Shown: one piece after another, positions 22,151 through 31,440 of the stretch
How the letters are laid out: every line of letters begins with the position of its first letter
Numbering within the stretch: the stretch's first letter is position 1
Origin: Methylobacterium jeotgali
GTDB taxonomy: Bacteria > Pseudomonadota > Alphaproteobacteria > Rhizobiales > Beijerinckiaceae
NCBI RefSeq assembly: GCF_022179345.1
Contig: NZ_BPQR01000030.1
Coordinates: 25,992 to 89,991 of the forward strand
DNA length: 64,000 nt
Direction: 5' to 3'
The notes under the pieces: generated by a model
What the model was told of the DNA's origin: nothing
Databases searched by the model: none
Seen by the model: the letters and a program-made list of their open reading frames with translations, nothing else
Program-made: the position numbers and the translations under genes

Positions 22151-22510
22151 ATGAGCCTGATCGACACCATCAAGAACTCGCTCGGCGGCAGCGTCGGCGG
22201 CATCGTCGCCTCGGCCCTGCCGGGCATCCTGGAGGCGGCGCTGCCGGGCGGCGTGCAGGGGCTGCTGAACAAGCTCCAGCAGTCGGGCTACGGCCAGCAG
22301 GTGAACTCCTGGCTCGGTCGCGGCCCCAACCAGCCGATCACCACCGAGGACCTGCGCCGGGTGCTCGGCACCGAGCAGGCGCAGGCCATCGCCCAGAGGC
22401 TCGGCATCCCGCCGGACGACTTCCTGGCGCTTCTCGCCAAGCTGCTGCCCGAGGCGGTGGACCAGCAGAGCCCCGAGGGCACGCTCCAGACCCCGAAGCC
22501 CGCCGCCTGA
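22151..22510 (+). CDS. DUF937/YidB-like protein
   Basis: 119 residues. Gly/Leu/Gln-rich YidB-like sequence with SVGGIVASALPGILEAALPG, LLNKLQQSGYGQQVNSWLG and PITTEDLRRVLG, ending with GIPPDDFLALLAKLLPEAVDQ. The function of YidB proteins is not known. No signal peptide. A GGAGGGGCCC stretch before the ATG serves as ribosome site. Confidence 0.88.
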   Translation: MSLIDTIKNSLGGSVGGIVASALPGILEAALPGGVQGLLNKLQQSGYGQQVNSWLGRGPNQPITTEDLRRVLGTEQAQAIAQRLGIPPDDFLALLAKLLPEAVDQQSPEGTLQTPKPAA

Positions 22511-22519
22511 ACGCGGAAA

Positions 22520-22547
22520 CGGCGGCCCGTCGCCGGGCCGCCGTCCG
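22520..22547. terminator. Hairpin terminator between convergent genes
   Basis: Perfect 10-base stem CGGCGGCCCG/CGGGCCGCCG with a TCGC loop, ten bases past the DUF937 stop and before the stop codon of the LytM gene. No long T tract on either side. Confidence 0.65.
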
Positions 22548-22569
22548 AAGCCTCGCGCCGGTTCGCCGC

Positions 22570-23973
22570 TCAGTTGCTGGCGAGCTGGCTCATCGGGTCG
22601 ATGGGCGCGCCGCCCTTGCGGATCTCGAAGTGGATCTGCGGCGACGTCACGTTGCCCGTGGCGCCGGACTTGGCGATGGTCTGGCCGCGCTTGACCTTCT
22701 CGCCGGGCTTCACGTCGATCTCGCCGTTATGGGCGTAGGCCGAGACGTAGCCGTTCGAGTGGCGCACGAGCACGAGCTTGCCGTAGCCCTTCACGTCGGA
22801 GCCGGCATAGGCGACGGTGCCCTCCTCGGCGGCCTTCACCGGCGTGCCCTCGGGCACGGCGATGTTGATGCCCTCGTTGCCCGAGGAGCCGTAGCCCGAG
22901 ATCACCCGGCCCTTGGCGGGCCAGCGGAAGGACTGGTCGGAGGCGGCCGCGACCGAGCCGGTGCTCACGGGCTCGGCGGGCTTGGCCGGAGCGGCGGCCG
23001 CCGCCTTCACGGGCTCGGCCTTCGTCTCCGCCTCGGCCTTGGCGGCCTTCTGGGCGTTCTCCTTGGCGGCCTTGGCCTCGGCGAGCTTCTTGGCGGCGTC
23101 CGCCTTGGCGCTCTCCTTGGCGGCCTTGGCCTCGGCGAGGCGGGCCTCCTCCTTCTTGCGGGCGGCCTCGGCCTTCGGATCGGGCTTCGACTCGGTCTTG
23201 ACGGTCTTCGTCTCGGTCTTTGCCTCGGCCTTGGCGGTCTGGCCCGGACGGACGTGGCGCTTGCCCTCGTCCTTGGGCTCCTCCTTGCGGGCGGCCTCCT
23301 TGCGAAGCCGCTCCTCGGTGGCCTTGGCCTGGGCGCGCTTGTCGTCGGAGGCCTTGTCGGCGACCCGGCGCTCCTCGGCCTGCTTCTTCGCGGCGTCCTT
23401 CGTCGCCTGGATGCGCTCCTGCGGGGCGGCCGGCACGGCGCGGGCGGACATGCCGCCGGGGTTCATGCCGGAGGCGTTGTAGACGGGCACCACGATCTGC
23501 CGGCCGGCAGTGACCTGCGAGGCGTTGCTCAGCCCGTTGGCCGAGAGGATCGCCGAGCCCGGCACGCCGAAGCGGGTCGAGATCTGGTTCAGGCTGTCGC
23601 CGGGGCCGACGGTGATGGTGGTGCCGCCCTGCGCGCTCCAGCCGGCCTGCCCGACGGAGGCGACGCGGGTCGCCGGGGCGGGGCTCGCCAGGCTCGGCGC
23701 GCTCGCGACCGGGCGCGGCGAGATCGCCACCTGCGCGGGCGCCGCCAGCGCCTCGGACTGGATGCGCCCGGTGCGGATCGGCGGCGCCGAGGGCGGCGTC
23801 GCGTCGGGCAGGCTGCCCGTGGCGGCCGGCTCGTTCGACGCGAACGGATTGGTGAAGGGGTCGCTCAGACGCGAGGCGTCCGAGGAGCAGGCCGCGGCGG
23901 CGCTGCCGATCACCCCGACGAGCGCGAGACGCGACAGCGTCCTCAAGCCCCGATTAGCTCCGCGAACCCGCAT
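22570..23973 (-). CDS. NlpD/EnvC-like lipoprotein: LysM plus degenerate LytM (M23) domain
   Basis: 467 residues. Lipoprotein signal with lipobox (SAAAAC near residue 29), a LysM motif at about 118-162 (ITVGPGDSLNQISTRFGVPGSAI), a long Lys/Ala/Glu-rich central region, and a C-terminal M23 fold from about 355. Zinc ligands of active peptidases are replaced: the HxxxD site reads GNEGIN and the HxH site reads QIH. This matches NlpD/EnvC proteins that activate cell-wall amidases instead of cutting peptidoglycan. The position after surE-pcm is the same as for nlpD in enterobacteria. Start at 23973 gives the best signal peptide; 24012 adds 13 residues. Confidence 0.88.
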   Translation of the reverse strand: MRVRGANRGLRTLSRLALVGVIGSAAAACSSDASRLSDPFTNPFASNEPAATGSLPDATPPSAPPIRTGRIQSEALAAPAQVAISPRPVASAPSLASPAPATRVASVGQAGWSAQGGTTITVGPGDSLNQISTRFGVPGSAILSANGLSNASQVTAGRQIVVPVYNASGMNPGGMSARAVPAAPQERIQATKDAAKKQAEERRVADKASDDKRAQAKATEERLRKEAARKEEPKDEGKRHVRPGQTAKAEAKTETKTVKTESKPDPKAEAARKKEEARLAEAKAAKESAKADAAKKLAEAKAAKENAQKAAKAEAETKAEPVKAAAAAPAKPAEPVSTGSVAAASDQSFRWPAKGRVISGYGSSGNEGINIAVPEGTPVKAAEEGTVAYAGSDVKGYGKLVLVRHSNGYVSAYAHNGEIDVKPGEKVKRGQTIAKSGATGNVTSPQIHFEIRKGGAPIDPMSQLASN

Positions 23974-24202
23974 CGACGCACCCGTTTGCCTGACGCAACC
24001 TTGATGCGCCATTCAAACGGGATTCAGGTTAAGCAACCGTTTTCGAGATCGCCGTTTCCGCGCCGGATCGACTGATGCGGCCGCGCCGCGGTCCCGTTTC
24101 GACCTGCGGTCGTCGTGCGCGCGGCAAGACTAAGCTAACCTCTTCCTGCGAGGGTGCCGGTCTCGCGAGCCGCGTTGCGTATCGGCCGCGACGAGACCGA
24201 CC

Positions 24203-24231
24203 GGCCCCGCCACGCCCCTCGTGGCGGGGCC
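24203..24231. terminator. Strong hairpin between pcm and the nlpD-like gene
   Basis: Perfect 11-base stem GGCCCCGCCAC/GTGGCGGGGCC with a GCCCCTC loop, nine bases beyond the pcm stop codon. No T tract on the minus strand. It suggests that the nlpD-like gene has its own promoter in the following 230 bases. Confidence 0.6.
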
Positions 24232-24239
24232 GCTTCGTT

Positions 24240-24923
24240 TCACAGCACCCGCGCCAGCCCCGGCAACAGCGGCGGCAGCCGCAGCGGCGGCCCGAGGGTC
24301 TCGCGGAAGCTTCCCCCCTCCCCCCGCTCGATCAGGATCAGCCGGCTGCTGCTGCGGGTGGCGAGCGGCGCCACGAGGCGCCCGCCCGGCGCCAGCGCGT
24401 CGAGCCAGGTCTGCGGCACCCGCTCGACGGCGCCGTTGGCGAGGATGCGCTCGAAGCCGTCCGTGCCGTGGCGCGCTCCGAGCGGCGCGAGGCCGTCGCC
24501 CTGCATCACCCGGACGGAGGGCTCCTCGGCGAGCGCCCGCGCCGCCTGCGCGGCGAGGCCCGCATAGCGCTCCAGGCTCACGACCTGGGCCGCGCCGAGC
24601 CCTGCGAGCAGCGCCGCGACGTAGCCCGACCCGGTCCCGATCTCCAGGATGCGGGCGCCCGCGACCGGGCCCAGCATCACCAGCATGGTCGCGACCAGCG
24701 TCGGCGCCGTCATCGTCGCCCCGCAAGGCAGCGGCAGGGCCATGTCACGGCGGGCGAGGTCGCGATGGTCGGGCGGCGCGAAGCGGGCGCGGGGCACCCG
24801 CTCCATGGCGCGCAGCACGCCGGTGTCGCGCACGCCCCGCTCGCGCAGCGCCAGCACGAAGGCGGCGTCCTCCTCTGCCTCGTCGTAGGAGGCCGGACCG
24901 TCGATGCTGGCGTCGTCGCTCAC
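24240..24923 (-). CDS. pcm: Protein-L-isoaspartate O-methyltransferase
   Basis: 227 residues from a GTG. Uses S-adenosylmethionine to start repair of isoaspartyl damage in proteins. SAM motif I is ILEIGTGSGYVAALLAGLG; the family blocks TMTAPTLVATMLVML, DGFERILANGAVERVP and GGRLVAPL are present. It follows surE by 48 bases, the usual stationary-phase/repair pairing. Confidence 0.94.
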   Translation of the reverse strand: MSDDASIDGPASYDEAEEDAAFVLALRERGVRDTGVLRAMERVPRARFAPPDHRDLARRDMALPLPCGATMTAPTLVATMLVMLGPVAGARILEIGTGSGYVAALLAGLGAAQVVSLERYAGLAAQAARALAEEPSVRVMQGDGLAPLGARHGTDGFERILANGAVERVPQTWLDALAPGGRLVAPLATRSSSRLILIERGEGGSFRETLGPPLRLPPLLPGLARVL

Positions 24924-24971
24924 GCGGGAGAGCTTGGCACGTAGGCCGTGGTGAAGGCCAGGACCGCGTCG

Positions 24972-25736
24972 CTACTCCGCGAAGGCCTGCGCGAATCGCG
25001 TCAGCGTCGGCTCGTCGGTGAGGTCGAGGCGCAGCGGCGTGATCGAGATGCGGTTCTCGGCGATGGCCTTGAGATCGCTGCCGTTGCCGGGCTCGAAGCG
25101 GGCCTTGGCGAAGGCGAGCCAGAAATAGGGGTTGCCGCGCCCGTCCGTGCGGGCGTCGATGGCGAGCAGCGCCTGGTTGCGCTGCCCCTGCGCGGCGACC
25201 GCGATGCCTGCGACCGCGCCGGGCTCGCAGTCCGGGAAGTTGACGTTGACGAGGATGCCGGGCTCGATCCCGACCTCCAGGATGCGCCGCACGACGGCCG
25301 GCCCGTGATGGGCCGCGCAGGCCCACTTGATGCCGGTGCGCCCGCCCGGCCCGTAGGCCTGGCTCATCGCGATCGAGCGCACCCCGAGGATGGTGCCCTC
25401 CATCGCCCCGGCGATGGTGCCGGAATAGGTCACGTCCTCGGCGACGTTCTGCCCGCGGTTGACGCCGGACAGGATCAGATCGGGCCCGTGATCCTTGAGG
25501 ATGTGGCGCACGCCCATGATCACGCAGTCGGAAGGCGTGCCCTTCACGGCGAAGCGCTTCTCCGAGATCTGGCGCAGGCGCAGCGGATCGTTGAGGGAGA
25601 GCGAGTGCGAGACGCCGGACTGGTCGCTCTCCGGCGCCACCGTCCAGACGTCGTCGGAGAGCTTTTGGGCGATCTCCTCGAGCGTCGCGAGGCCCGGCGC
25701 GTGGATGCCGTCGTCGTTGGTGACGAGAATGCGCAT
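24972..25736 (-). CDS. surE: 5'/3'-nucleotidase SurE
   Basis: 254 residues. Metal-dependent nucleoside monophosphate phosphatase. Catalytic metal site ILVTNDDGIHAPG at residues 3-15 with the Asp pair, SGVSHSLSL, GTPSDCV, and SGVNRGQNVAEDVTYSGTIA (Asn and Ser/Thr ligands) are all intact. Its ATG overlaps the serS stop by one base (TGATG at 25734-25738), indicating translational coupling. Confidence 0.97.
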   Translation of the reverse strand: MRILVTNDDGIHAPGLATLEEIAQKLSDDVWTVAPESDQSGVSHSLSLNDPLRLRQISEKRFAVKGTPSDCVIMGVRHILKDHGPDLILSGVNRGQNVAEDVTYSGTIAGAMEGTILGVRSIAMSQAYGPGGRTGIKWACAAHHGPAVVRRILEVGIEPGILVNVNFPDCEPGAVAGIAVAAQGQRNQALLAIDARTDGRGNPYFWLAFAKARFEPGNGSDLKAIAENRISITPLRLDLTDEPTLTRFAQAFAE

Positions 25737-27034
25737 CAGCGCGATCCTTCCTGGAGCTTGGCTCCCTCGATGCGGTTCAGGCCGCCCATGTAGGGCTGGA
25801 GCACCGTCGGGATCGTGACGCTGCCGTCCGGGTTCTGGTAGTTCTCCATCACCGCGATCAGCGCCCGGCCGACGGCGACGCCGGAGCCGTTGAGCGTGTG
25901 CACGAAGGCGGGCTTGCCGTCCTTGCCCCGGTAGCGCGCGTTCATGCGCCGCGCCTGGAAGTCGCCGCAGACGGAGCAGGAGGAGATCTCGCGGAAGGTG
26001 TTCTGTCCCGGCATCCAGACCTCGATGTCGTAGGTCTTCTGCGATGCAAATCCCATGTCGCCGGTGCAGAGCGTCATGGTGCGGAAGGGCAGCTCCAGCC
26101 GCTTCAGAACGGTCTCGGCGCAGTCGAGCATCCGCTCGTGCTCCTCGGCCGAGCGCTCCGGCGCGGTGATCGAGACCAGCTCGACCTTGTTGAACTGGTG
26201 CTGGCGCAGCATCCCCCGCGTGTCCCGCCCCGCCGCCCCGGCCTCCGCGCGGAAGCAGGGCGTGAGCGCCGTGAAGCGCAGGGGCAGCTCGTCCTCCGCG
26301 AGGATGCTCTCGCGGACGAGGTTGGTGAGAGGGACCTCTGCGGTTGGGATGAGCCAGAAGCCGTCGCCGGCCGCGAACTGATCGTCGCGAAATTTCGGCA
26401 ACTGCGCCGTGCCGAACATCGCCTCGTCCCGCACGAGGATCGGCGGCGCCACCTCGGTGTAGCCGTGCTCGCTCGTGTGGGTGTCGAGCATGAACTGGCC
26501 GAGCGCCCGCTCCAGCCGGGCAAGCCCGCCCTTCAGCACCACGAAGCGGGAGCCGGAGAGCCTGGCGGCCGCCTCGAAATCCATGAGGCCGGAGGCCTCG
26601 CCGATCTCGAAATGCTGCTTGCCGCCGGTGAGCCACGGCGTCGCCGGCTCGAAGCGGCGGTACTCCACGTTGCCGTGCTCGTCGGCGCCCTCGGGCACGC
26701 TGTCGAGCGGCCGGTTCGGGATGGCGGCGAGACGGTCGTCCAGGGCCTTGCCGGCCTCGGCTTGCGCGGCCTCCAGGGTCGGGCCCTCGTCCTTGAGGCG
26801 GGCGACCTCGGCCATGAGTTCGGCGGCCCGCGCCTCGTCCCTGGCCTTCTTGGCGCCGCCGATCTCCTTGGCCAGCGCGTTCCGGCGCTCCTGGTTGGCC
26901 TGCGCCGCCGAGACGGCGCCCTTGCGCGCGTCGTCGAGCGCGATCAGCTCCGCCGCCAGCGGGTCGAGGCCGCGCCGCTTCAGGTCGCGGTCGAAGGCGT
27001 CCGGGTTCTCGCGGATGGCGCGGATGTCGTGCAT
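25736..27034 (-). CDS. serS: Seryl-tRNA synthetase
   Basis: 432 residues. N-terminal antiparallel coiled-coil arm (about 30-105, rich in Ala/Arg/Glu) that binds the long variable arm of tRNA-Ser, then a class II catalytic core with [30 protein letters not shown] (motif 2) and [19 protein letters not shown] (motif 3). The start [11 protein letters not shown] fits the family; a start at 27073 adds 13 unlikely residues. Confidence 0.97.
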   Translation of the reverse strand: MHDIRAIRENPDAFDRDLKRRGLDPLAAELIALDDARKGAVSAAQANQERRNALAKEIGGAKKARDEARAAELMAEVARLKDEGPTLEAAQAEAGKALDDRLAAIPNRPLDSVPEGADEHGNVEYRRFEPATPWLTGGKQHFEIGEASGLMDFEAAARLSGSRFVVLKGGLARLERALGQFMLDTHTSEHGYTEVAPPILVRDEAMFGTAQLPKFRDDQFAAGDGFWLIPTAEVPLTNLVRESILAEDELPLRFTALTPCFRAEAGAAGRDTRGMLRQHQFNKVELVSITAPERSAEEHERMLDCAETVLKRLELPFRTMTLCTGDMGFASQKTYDIEVWMPGQNTFREISSCSVCGDFQARRMNARYRGKDGKPAFVHTLNGSGVAVGRALIAVMENYQNPDGSVTIPTVLQPYMGGLNRIEGAKLQEGSR

Positions 27035-27100
27035 GAGGCGGCTCGGTGGGGCGGGCGGTCCGCTTTGCCGCATCGGGCCGGGCCGGGCAAGGCCGCGCCC

Positions 27101-27907
27101 TTAGGGGTCGAGCCCCATCGCGGCGCGGCGGGCGGCGCGCAGGCGCTCGACGCGGGCCACCGAGAACACCGAGGCCTCGTAGAGGAGCACCATGGGCACG
27201 GCGAGCGCGAGCTGCGAGATCACGTCCGGCGGCGTCAGCACCGCGGCGACCACAAAGACCGCGACGATGGCGTAGCGCCGCTTCTCCCGCAGGAACTTCG
27301 CGTCGATGATGCCGATCTGGCCGAGCAGCGTCAGGATCACCGGCATCTGGAAGGCGAGGCCGAAGGCGAAGATCAGCGCCATGATGAGCGAGAGGTACTC
27401 GTCCACCTTCGGCAGGAGCTTGATGGTGGCCTCGCCCGGCTGCCCGATCTGCTGGAGCGAGACTGAGAACTGGATCAGCAGCGGCATCGCCAGGAAGTAG
27501 ACGACGAGCGCGCCCAGCAAGAAGAACACCGGCGTGGCGATGAGGTAGGGCAGGAAGGCCTGCCGCTCGTTGCGGTAGAGCCCCGGCGCCACGAAGGCGT
27601 AGAGCTGCGTCGCGATCACCGGAAAGGCGAGGAAGCCCGCCCCGAAGGCGCTGAGCTTGATGTTCGTGAACACCTGCTCGAGGAAGTGCGTGGCGATCAG
27701 CTCGGCGTTCTGGGCGCCCACCACCGAGACGTAGGGGTGGACGAGGATGTTGTAGATCGGCCGCGAGAAGAAGAAGCACGCGAAGAACATCGCCAGGAAG
27801 GCGATGAGCGACTTGATCAGCCGGGAGCGCAGCTCGATCAGATGCTCGATCAGCGGCGCGCGCGAGGCCTCGATGTCGGCCTCGTCGGCCTCGTCCACTG
27901 CGGGCAT
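27101..27907 (-). CDS. tatC: Sec-independent protein translocase TatC
   Basis: 268 residues with six membrane helices. TatC blocks: [20 protein letters not shown] at the start (Glu of the twin-arginine binding site), [64 protein letters not shown]. It recognises folded Tat substrates together with TatB. It starts 3 bases after the tatB stop. Tat clients visible in this window include the ABC binding protein and the MBL hydrolase. Confidence 0.97.
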   Translation of the reverse strand: MPAVDEADEADIEASRAPLIEHLIELRSRLIKSLIAFLAMFFACFFFSRPIYNILVHPYVSVVGAQNAELIATHFLEQVFTNIKLSAFGAGFLAFPVIATQLYAFVAPGLYRNERQAFLPYLIATPVFFLLGALVVYFLAMPLLIQFSVSLQQIGQPGEATIKLLPKVDEYLSLIMALIFAFGLAFQMPVILTLLGQIGIIDAKFLREKRRYAIVAVFVVAAVLTPPDVISQLALAVPMVLLYEASVFSVARVERLRAARRAAMGLDP

Positions 27908-27910
27908 CTC

Positions 27911-28417
27911 TCAGGCGTCCGTGGGGGCGACGGCCGTACCGGGACCCGGCCTCGGGATGTCGTAGCGGCCGCCGGATGCGGCCTCCTGCGCCTTCAGCCC
28001 GGCCATCGCGTCGGCGAGGCTGCGGCGGGGCGCCGGGGCGGGCGGCGGATCGGCGGGCGTCGCGTCCGCCTCGGCCAGGATCGAGGACGCGGAAGGCTCC
28101 GGCGCAGCGGCGGCCGGCGGGGCCTGGCGGGCCTCGACGGCGCCCTTCAGCTCGTCGCGGATGGTCTGGACCGGATTGAAGCCGGAGGCGGCGCTGGAGG
28201 TCGTGCGGCGCAGGCCGTCCACCTCCTTGCGGACCTCCTCAAGGTCGGCCTCGCGGACCGCCTCGTCGAACTGGACGCGGAACTCGCCGGCCATGCGCCG
28301 CAGCTTGCCCGTCACCTGGCCCATGGTGCGCAGGGCCTTGGGCAGGTCCTTCGGCCCGATGACGATGAGGGCGACGCCGCCGATCAGCATCACCTCGCCC
28401 CAGCTCATGTCCAGCAT
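27911..28417 (-). CDS. tatB: Sec-independent protein translocase TatB
   Basis: 168 residues. One N-terminal membrane helix (MLDMSWGEVMLIGGVALIVI), the GPKDLPKALRTMG hinge, an amphipathic helix and a long Ala/Pro-rich cytoplasmic tail. Distinguished from TatA by the early Glu-8 and the longer helix. Lies between tatA and tatC. Confidence 0.94.
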   Translation of the reverse strand: MLDMSWGEVMLIGGVALIVIGPKDLPKALRTMGQVTGKLRRMAGEFRVQFDEAVREADLEEVRKEVDGLRRTTSSAASGFNPVQTIRDELKGAVEARQAPPAAAAPEPSASSILAEADATPADPPPAPAPRRSLADAMAGLKAQEAASGGRYDIPRPGPGTAVAPTDA

Positions 28418-28513
28418 GGTCTTCGACGGCCTCGCCGTGCTCGGAGATCGGGCGGCCCGCTCCAGGCCCCCTGCCCCGCCTTACACCATCGCGGGCGTGG
28501 GAGAACCCCGCCC

Positions 28514-28783
28514 TCAGACCGGCTTGTCGGCGCCCTGCGGCTGCGGGGCGACGTGGCTCGCGGGGATCGCGGTGCCCGGCGCGGTCTCGGCGTGCGGGAT
28601 GGTGCGGACCGGCTCGCTCGCCGCCGGGCGCGCCGGCGGCGTGTCGTCCTCGGCCATGCCCTTCTTGAAGGCCTTGATGCCCTTGGCGGCATCGCCCATC
28701 AGCTCGGAGATCTTGCCGCGGCCGAACAGCAGCATCACCACGACCGCGACGACGATCCAGTGCCCGATACCCCAGGTACCCAT
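28514..28783 (-). CDS. tatA: Sec-independent protein translocase TatA
   Basis: 89 residues. N-terminal helix with [21 protein letters not shown] (the LFG hinge), then an amphipathic helix [18 protein letters not shown] and a Pro-rich tail. It forms the pore-like assembly of the Tat pathway. The start at 28783 has an AGGAGA ribosome site; an upstream frame to 28855 gives residues unlike TatA. Confidence 0.95.
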   Translation of the reverse strand: MGTWGIGHWIVVAVVVMLLFGRGKISELMGDAAKGIKAFKKGMAEDDTPPARPAASEPVRTIPHAETAPGTAIPASHVAPQPQGADKPV

Positions 28784-28964
28784 GACGAATTCTCCTGACG
28801 TCCCGGAGGCCTGAGCGCGTCGGCTCGGCGCTCCTCTCACGGGGCCGTCGTCCATAAAAGGGTCCGGGGAACCTAGGGACGGGCGCGCATGAACACAAGC
28901 GGAGGCGGCCGCGCCATCCCGCCTCTGTCACCCCGCGCCTTTAAGCCATTCTGCGTAGGGCGGC

Positions 28965-29972
28965 TCAGGCCGCGGCGGAAAGTCCCGCCTCGAACCGGGC
29001 GCGGGCCTGCGCGACGTCGAACCCCTTCGCCCGCGTCGCGAGGAGCGCCAGCGCCCGCTCGGCCCGCCGCAGGCTCTCGCCGGCGAGCGCGGGCGCGCCC
29101 TCGGCCACCGCCTCCATCTCGGCGCGCTCGCCGTTGCAATGGAGCGCCACGTCGATGCCGGCCCGGAAGGCGGCCTCCGTGCGGGCCCGGAACGGTCCGG
29201 TCAGGGCGTGCATCGAGAGGTCGTCGGTCATCAGGAGACCGTCGAAGCCGATGGCGCCGCGCACGATCTCGCGGATCACCGTCGCCGACTGGGTCGCCGG
29301 ACGCTCCGGATCGATCGCCGTGAACACGACATGCGCGCTCATCGCCAGCGGCAGGTCGGCGAGGGCCCGGAAGGGGCGGAAGTCCCGCGCCTCCAGGGCG
29401 TCGCGGGGCGCGTCGACGACGGGCAGATCCTTGTGGCTGTCGCACGCGGCGCGGCCGTGGCCGGGCATGTGCTTGACGACGGGCAGGACGCCGCCCTCCA
29501 TCAGCCCCTCGGCCACCGCGCGACCGATCTCGGCCACCGCGTCGGGCTCGCGGCCGTAGGCCCGGTCGCCGATGATGTCGTGGGAGCCCTCGGAGGGCAC
29601 GTCGAGGACGGGGGCGCAGTCGACGTTGATGCCGACCTCGGCGAGGTCGTGGGCCATCAGCCGCGCGCCGAGGCGGGCCATGGCGGCGGCCTCGCGGCCG
29701 AACCCGGCGAAGCGGCCCCCCGGCGGGTAGACCGGCCAGTGCGGCGGGCCCATCCGCTGCACCCGGCCGCCCTCCTGATCGACGAGGACCGGCGCATCCG
29801 CGCGCCCGACCGTGTCGCGAAGCGCCGCGGTCAGGGCGCGGACCTCGTCCGGCGTGCCGATGTTGCGGCGGAACAGGATGAAGCCCCAGGGCTTCACGGC
29901 GCGGAAGAAGGCGGTCTCCTCGGCCGTCAGGCTCCTGCCGGAGCAGCCGAGGATCAGGGCGGAGACGGTCAT
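28965..29972 (-). CDS. nagZ: Beta-N-acetylhexosaminidase NagZ (GH3)
   Basis: 335 residues, cytoplasmic. Removes GlcNAc from anhydro-muropeptides in cell-wall recycling. GH3 signatures: FILFRRNIGTPDEVRALTA, VDQEGGRVQR, KHMPGHGRAACDSHKDLPVVD (split block with the His/Asp dyad of NagZ), and GLLMTDDLSMHAL carrying the nucleophile Asp. It follows the SPOR gene by about 36 bases in the same direction. The usual next genes scpA and scpB are missing. Confidence 0.95.
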   Translation of the reverse strand: MTVSALILGCSGRSLTAEETAFFRAVKPWGFILFRRNIGTPDEVRALTAALRDTVGRADAPVLVDQEGGRVQRMGPPHWPVYPPGGRFAGFGREAAAMARLGARLMAHDLAEVGINVDCAPVLDVPSEGSHDIIGDRAYGREPDAVAEIGRAVAEGLMEGGVLPVVKHMPGHGRAACDSHKDLPVVDAPRDALEARDFRPFRALADLPLAMSAHVVFTAIDPERPATQSATVIREIVRGAIGFDGLLMTDDLSMHALTGPFRARTEAAFRAGIDVALHCNGERAEMEAVAEGAPALAGESLRRAERALALLATRAKGFDVAQARARFEAGLSAAA

Positions 29973-30008
29973 CGGCGTCCTCCGGTCACGGTCACGACCG
30001 ATGGCCCG

Positions 30009-31403
30009 TCAGTTCTTGGCGACGAAGCACTGGCCGCCCTGGCCCTGCAACTGGGCGCAGAGGCTCGTCGCCTCGGCCTTCTCCAGCGGCCCGACGCGGA
30101 CGCGGAAGATGGTCTTGCCGTTGACCTCGGCCTCGCGGATCAGGGCGGGCTTGCCGGCGAGCTGCGTATACTTCGCCTGCATCTGCCTGAAGGCGGCCTG
30201 GGCGTCGCCCTGGCTGTTGCGGACGCCGAGCTGCACCGAGAAGCCGCCGACGGGGGCGGTGCTCGCCGAGGTCGCCGCGGTGGTGGCGGGCGCCTCCACG
30301 GGGGCGGTGGCCTCGGGCGCCACGGCCGCGACACGCTGCGGCGCCTTCGGCCGGCTCGGGGCGGGGGGCGGCACCGGGGTCGCCTCGGCGGCAGGGGCGG
30401 GCTCGGTCGGGGTCGGCACCGGGGCGGGCATCGCCGCGGCCTGGCGGACCGGACGGGGCTTCGGCGCCGCGCCGGCAGGCTCGGGCAGGGTCATGGTCGG
30501 GATGACGGAGGGGGTCTGCGTCTCCGCCTGCTCCCGCGGCGGGGCCGGGGTATCGGGCTTGACCGAGACGGTGCGCACCCGGCGCGGCTCCCCGAAGGCC
30601 TCGCCGAAGCCGCCCTGGCCGGCGCCCGGCGTGGTCGCGGACGACTCGCCTCCGGACGAGCGGGCCGCCTGGGCCACGTCGAGCGGCTGCTCCTCGCGGT
30701 TGACGATGCGGATCTGGCCGTCCTTGGCCTTGGGCTCGTAGATCTGCTTGTTCTGGTCGGGGATCACGACGCCGTCGGCGGTCTTCGGCGCGATCTTGAG
30801 GGGGGCCGTGTCGGCCTTGATCACCGGCACGCCGCCCTCGGTGTGGCCCGAGTGGAGGCCGCGCCAGGTGAGCGCGCCGGTCACGCAGAGCACCAGCACG
30901 CCGAGGCCGGCGCCGACGGAGAGCAGGCGGCGGCGCGGCGCGACGCGCTTGAGGGGGCGCCCCTGGGGCTCCGCCTCGGGCGCCTCGTCGGCCGGCGCGT
31001 AGCCGTGCTCGGGCGGGTAGTCCCGCTCGACGGAGGCGAGATACTGGTCGAAGGCGTCGGCCGGGGTGTCCGCATGGACCTGGGCGTGGTGCGCCTGCGT
31101 CGGCTGCGCCTGGGCGTAGTGCGGGGCCGGCTGCGGCGCCGCCTCGAAGCGCGGCTCGATGCGGCCGCCGCCATGGGCGCTGCCCTGCCCCGCGTCCCGG
31201 CGGCCGTCGCGGGCCTCGAGGAGGGCGCGGAAGGGATCGTCCTGGCCGACGATGCGGGCGAGCTCGGCGAGCGGGTCGCCCTTGCCCGCGGCCGCCGGAG
31301 CGGCGCGGGTCGCGGTGAGGTCGGGCTGCTGCGAGGGATGCGGCTGCGCAAGCTCGCGGGCGAACGCTTCGAAATCGACTGTCGCTCGCGTCGCGTTCGT
31401 CAT
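30009..31403 (-). CDS. SPOR domain cell-division-type membrane protein
   Basis: 464 residues. A cytoplasmic N-terminal region of about 145 residues, one membrane helix (LLSVGAGLGVLVLCVTGALTW split over about 147-166), a long Pro/Ala-rich periplasmic spacer and a C-terminal SPOR domain from about 385 (GFSVQLGVRNSQGDAQAAFR, GKTIFRVRVGPLEKAEATSL). SPOR domains bind glycan strands stripped of stem peptides at the division septum. Conserved place between argS and nagZ supports an FtsN-like or division-linked role. Confidence 0.9.
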   Translation of the reverse strand: MTNATRATVDFEAFARELAQPHPSQQPDLTATRAAPAAAGKGDPLAELARIVGQDDPFRALLEARDGRRDAGQGSAHGGGRIEPRFEAAPQPAPHYAQAQPTQAHHAQVHADTPADAFDQYLASVERDYPPEHGYAPADEAPEAEPQGRPLKRVAPRRRLLSVGAGLGVLVLCVTGALTWRGLHSGHTEGGVPVIKADTAPLKIAPKTADGVVIPDQNKQIYEPKAKDGQIRIVNREEQPLDVAQAARSSGGESSATTPGAGQGGFGEAFGEPRRVRTVSVKPDTPAPPREQAETQTPSVIPTMTLPEPAGAAPKPRPVRQAAAMPAPVPTPTEPAPAAEATPVPPPAPSRPKAPQRVAAVAPEATAPVEAPATTAATSASTAPVGGFSVQLGVRNSQGDAQAAFRQMQAKYTQLAGKPALIREAEVNGKTIFRVRVGPLEKAEATSLCAQLQGQGGQCFVAKN

Positions 31404-31440
31404 CGCAGCACCCTTTACCCCACGCGGGACCTGATCACGC

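Noticed and set aside
22570..23973. Active M23 endopeptidase
   Set aside because: Two of the zinc-ligand positions are replaced, so the protein is better read as an NlpD/EnvC-like activator.
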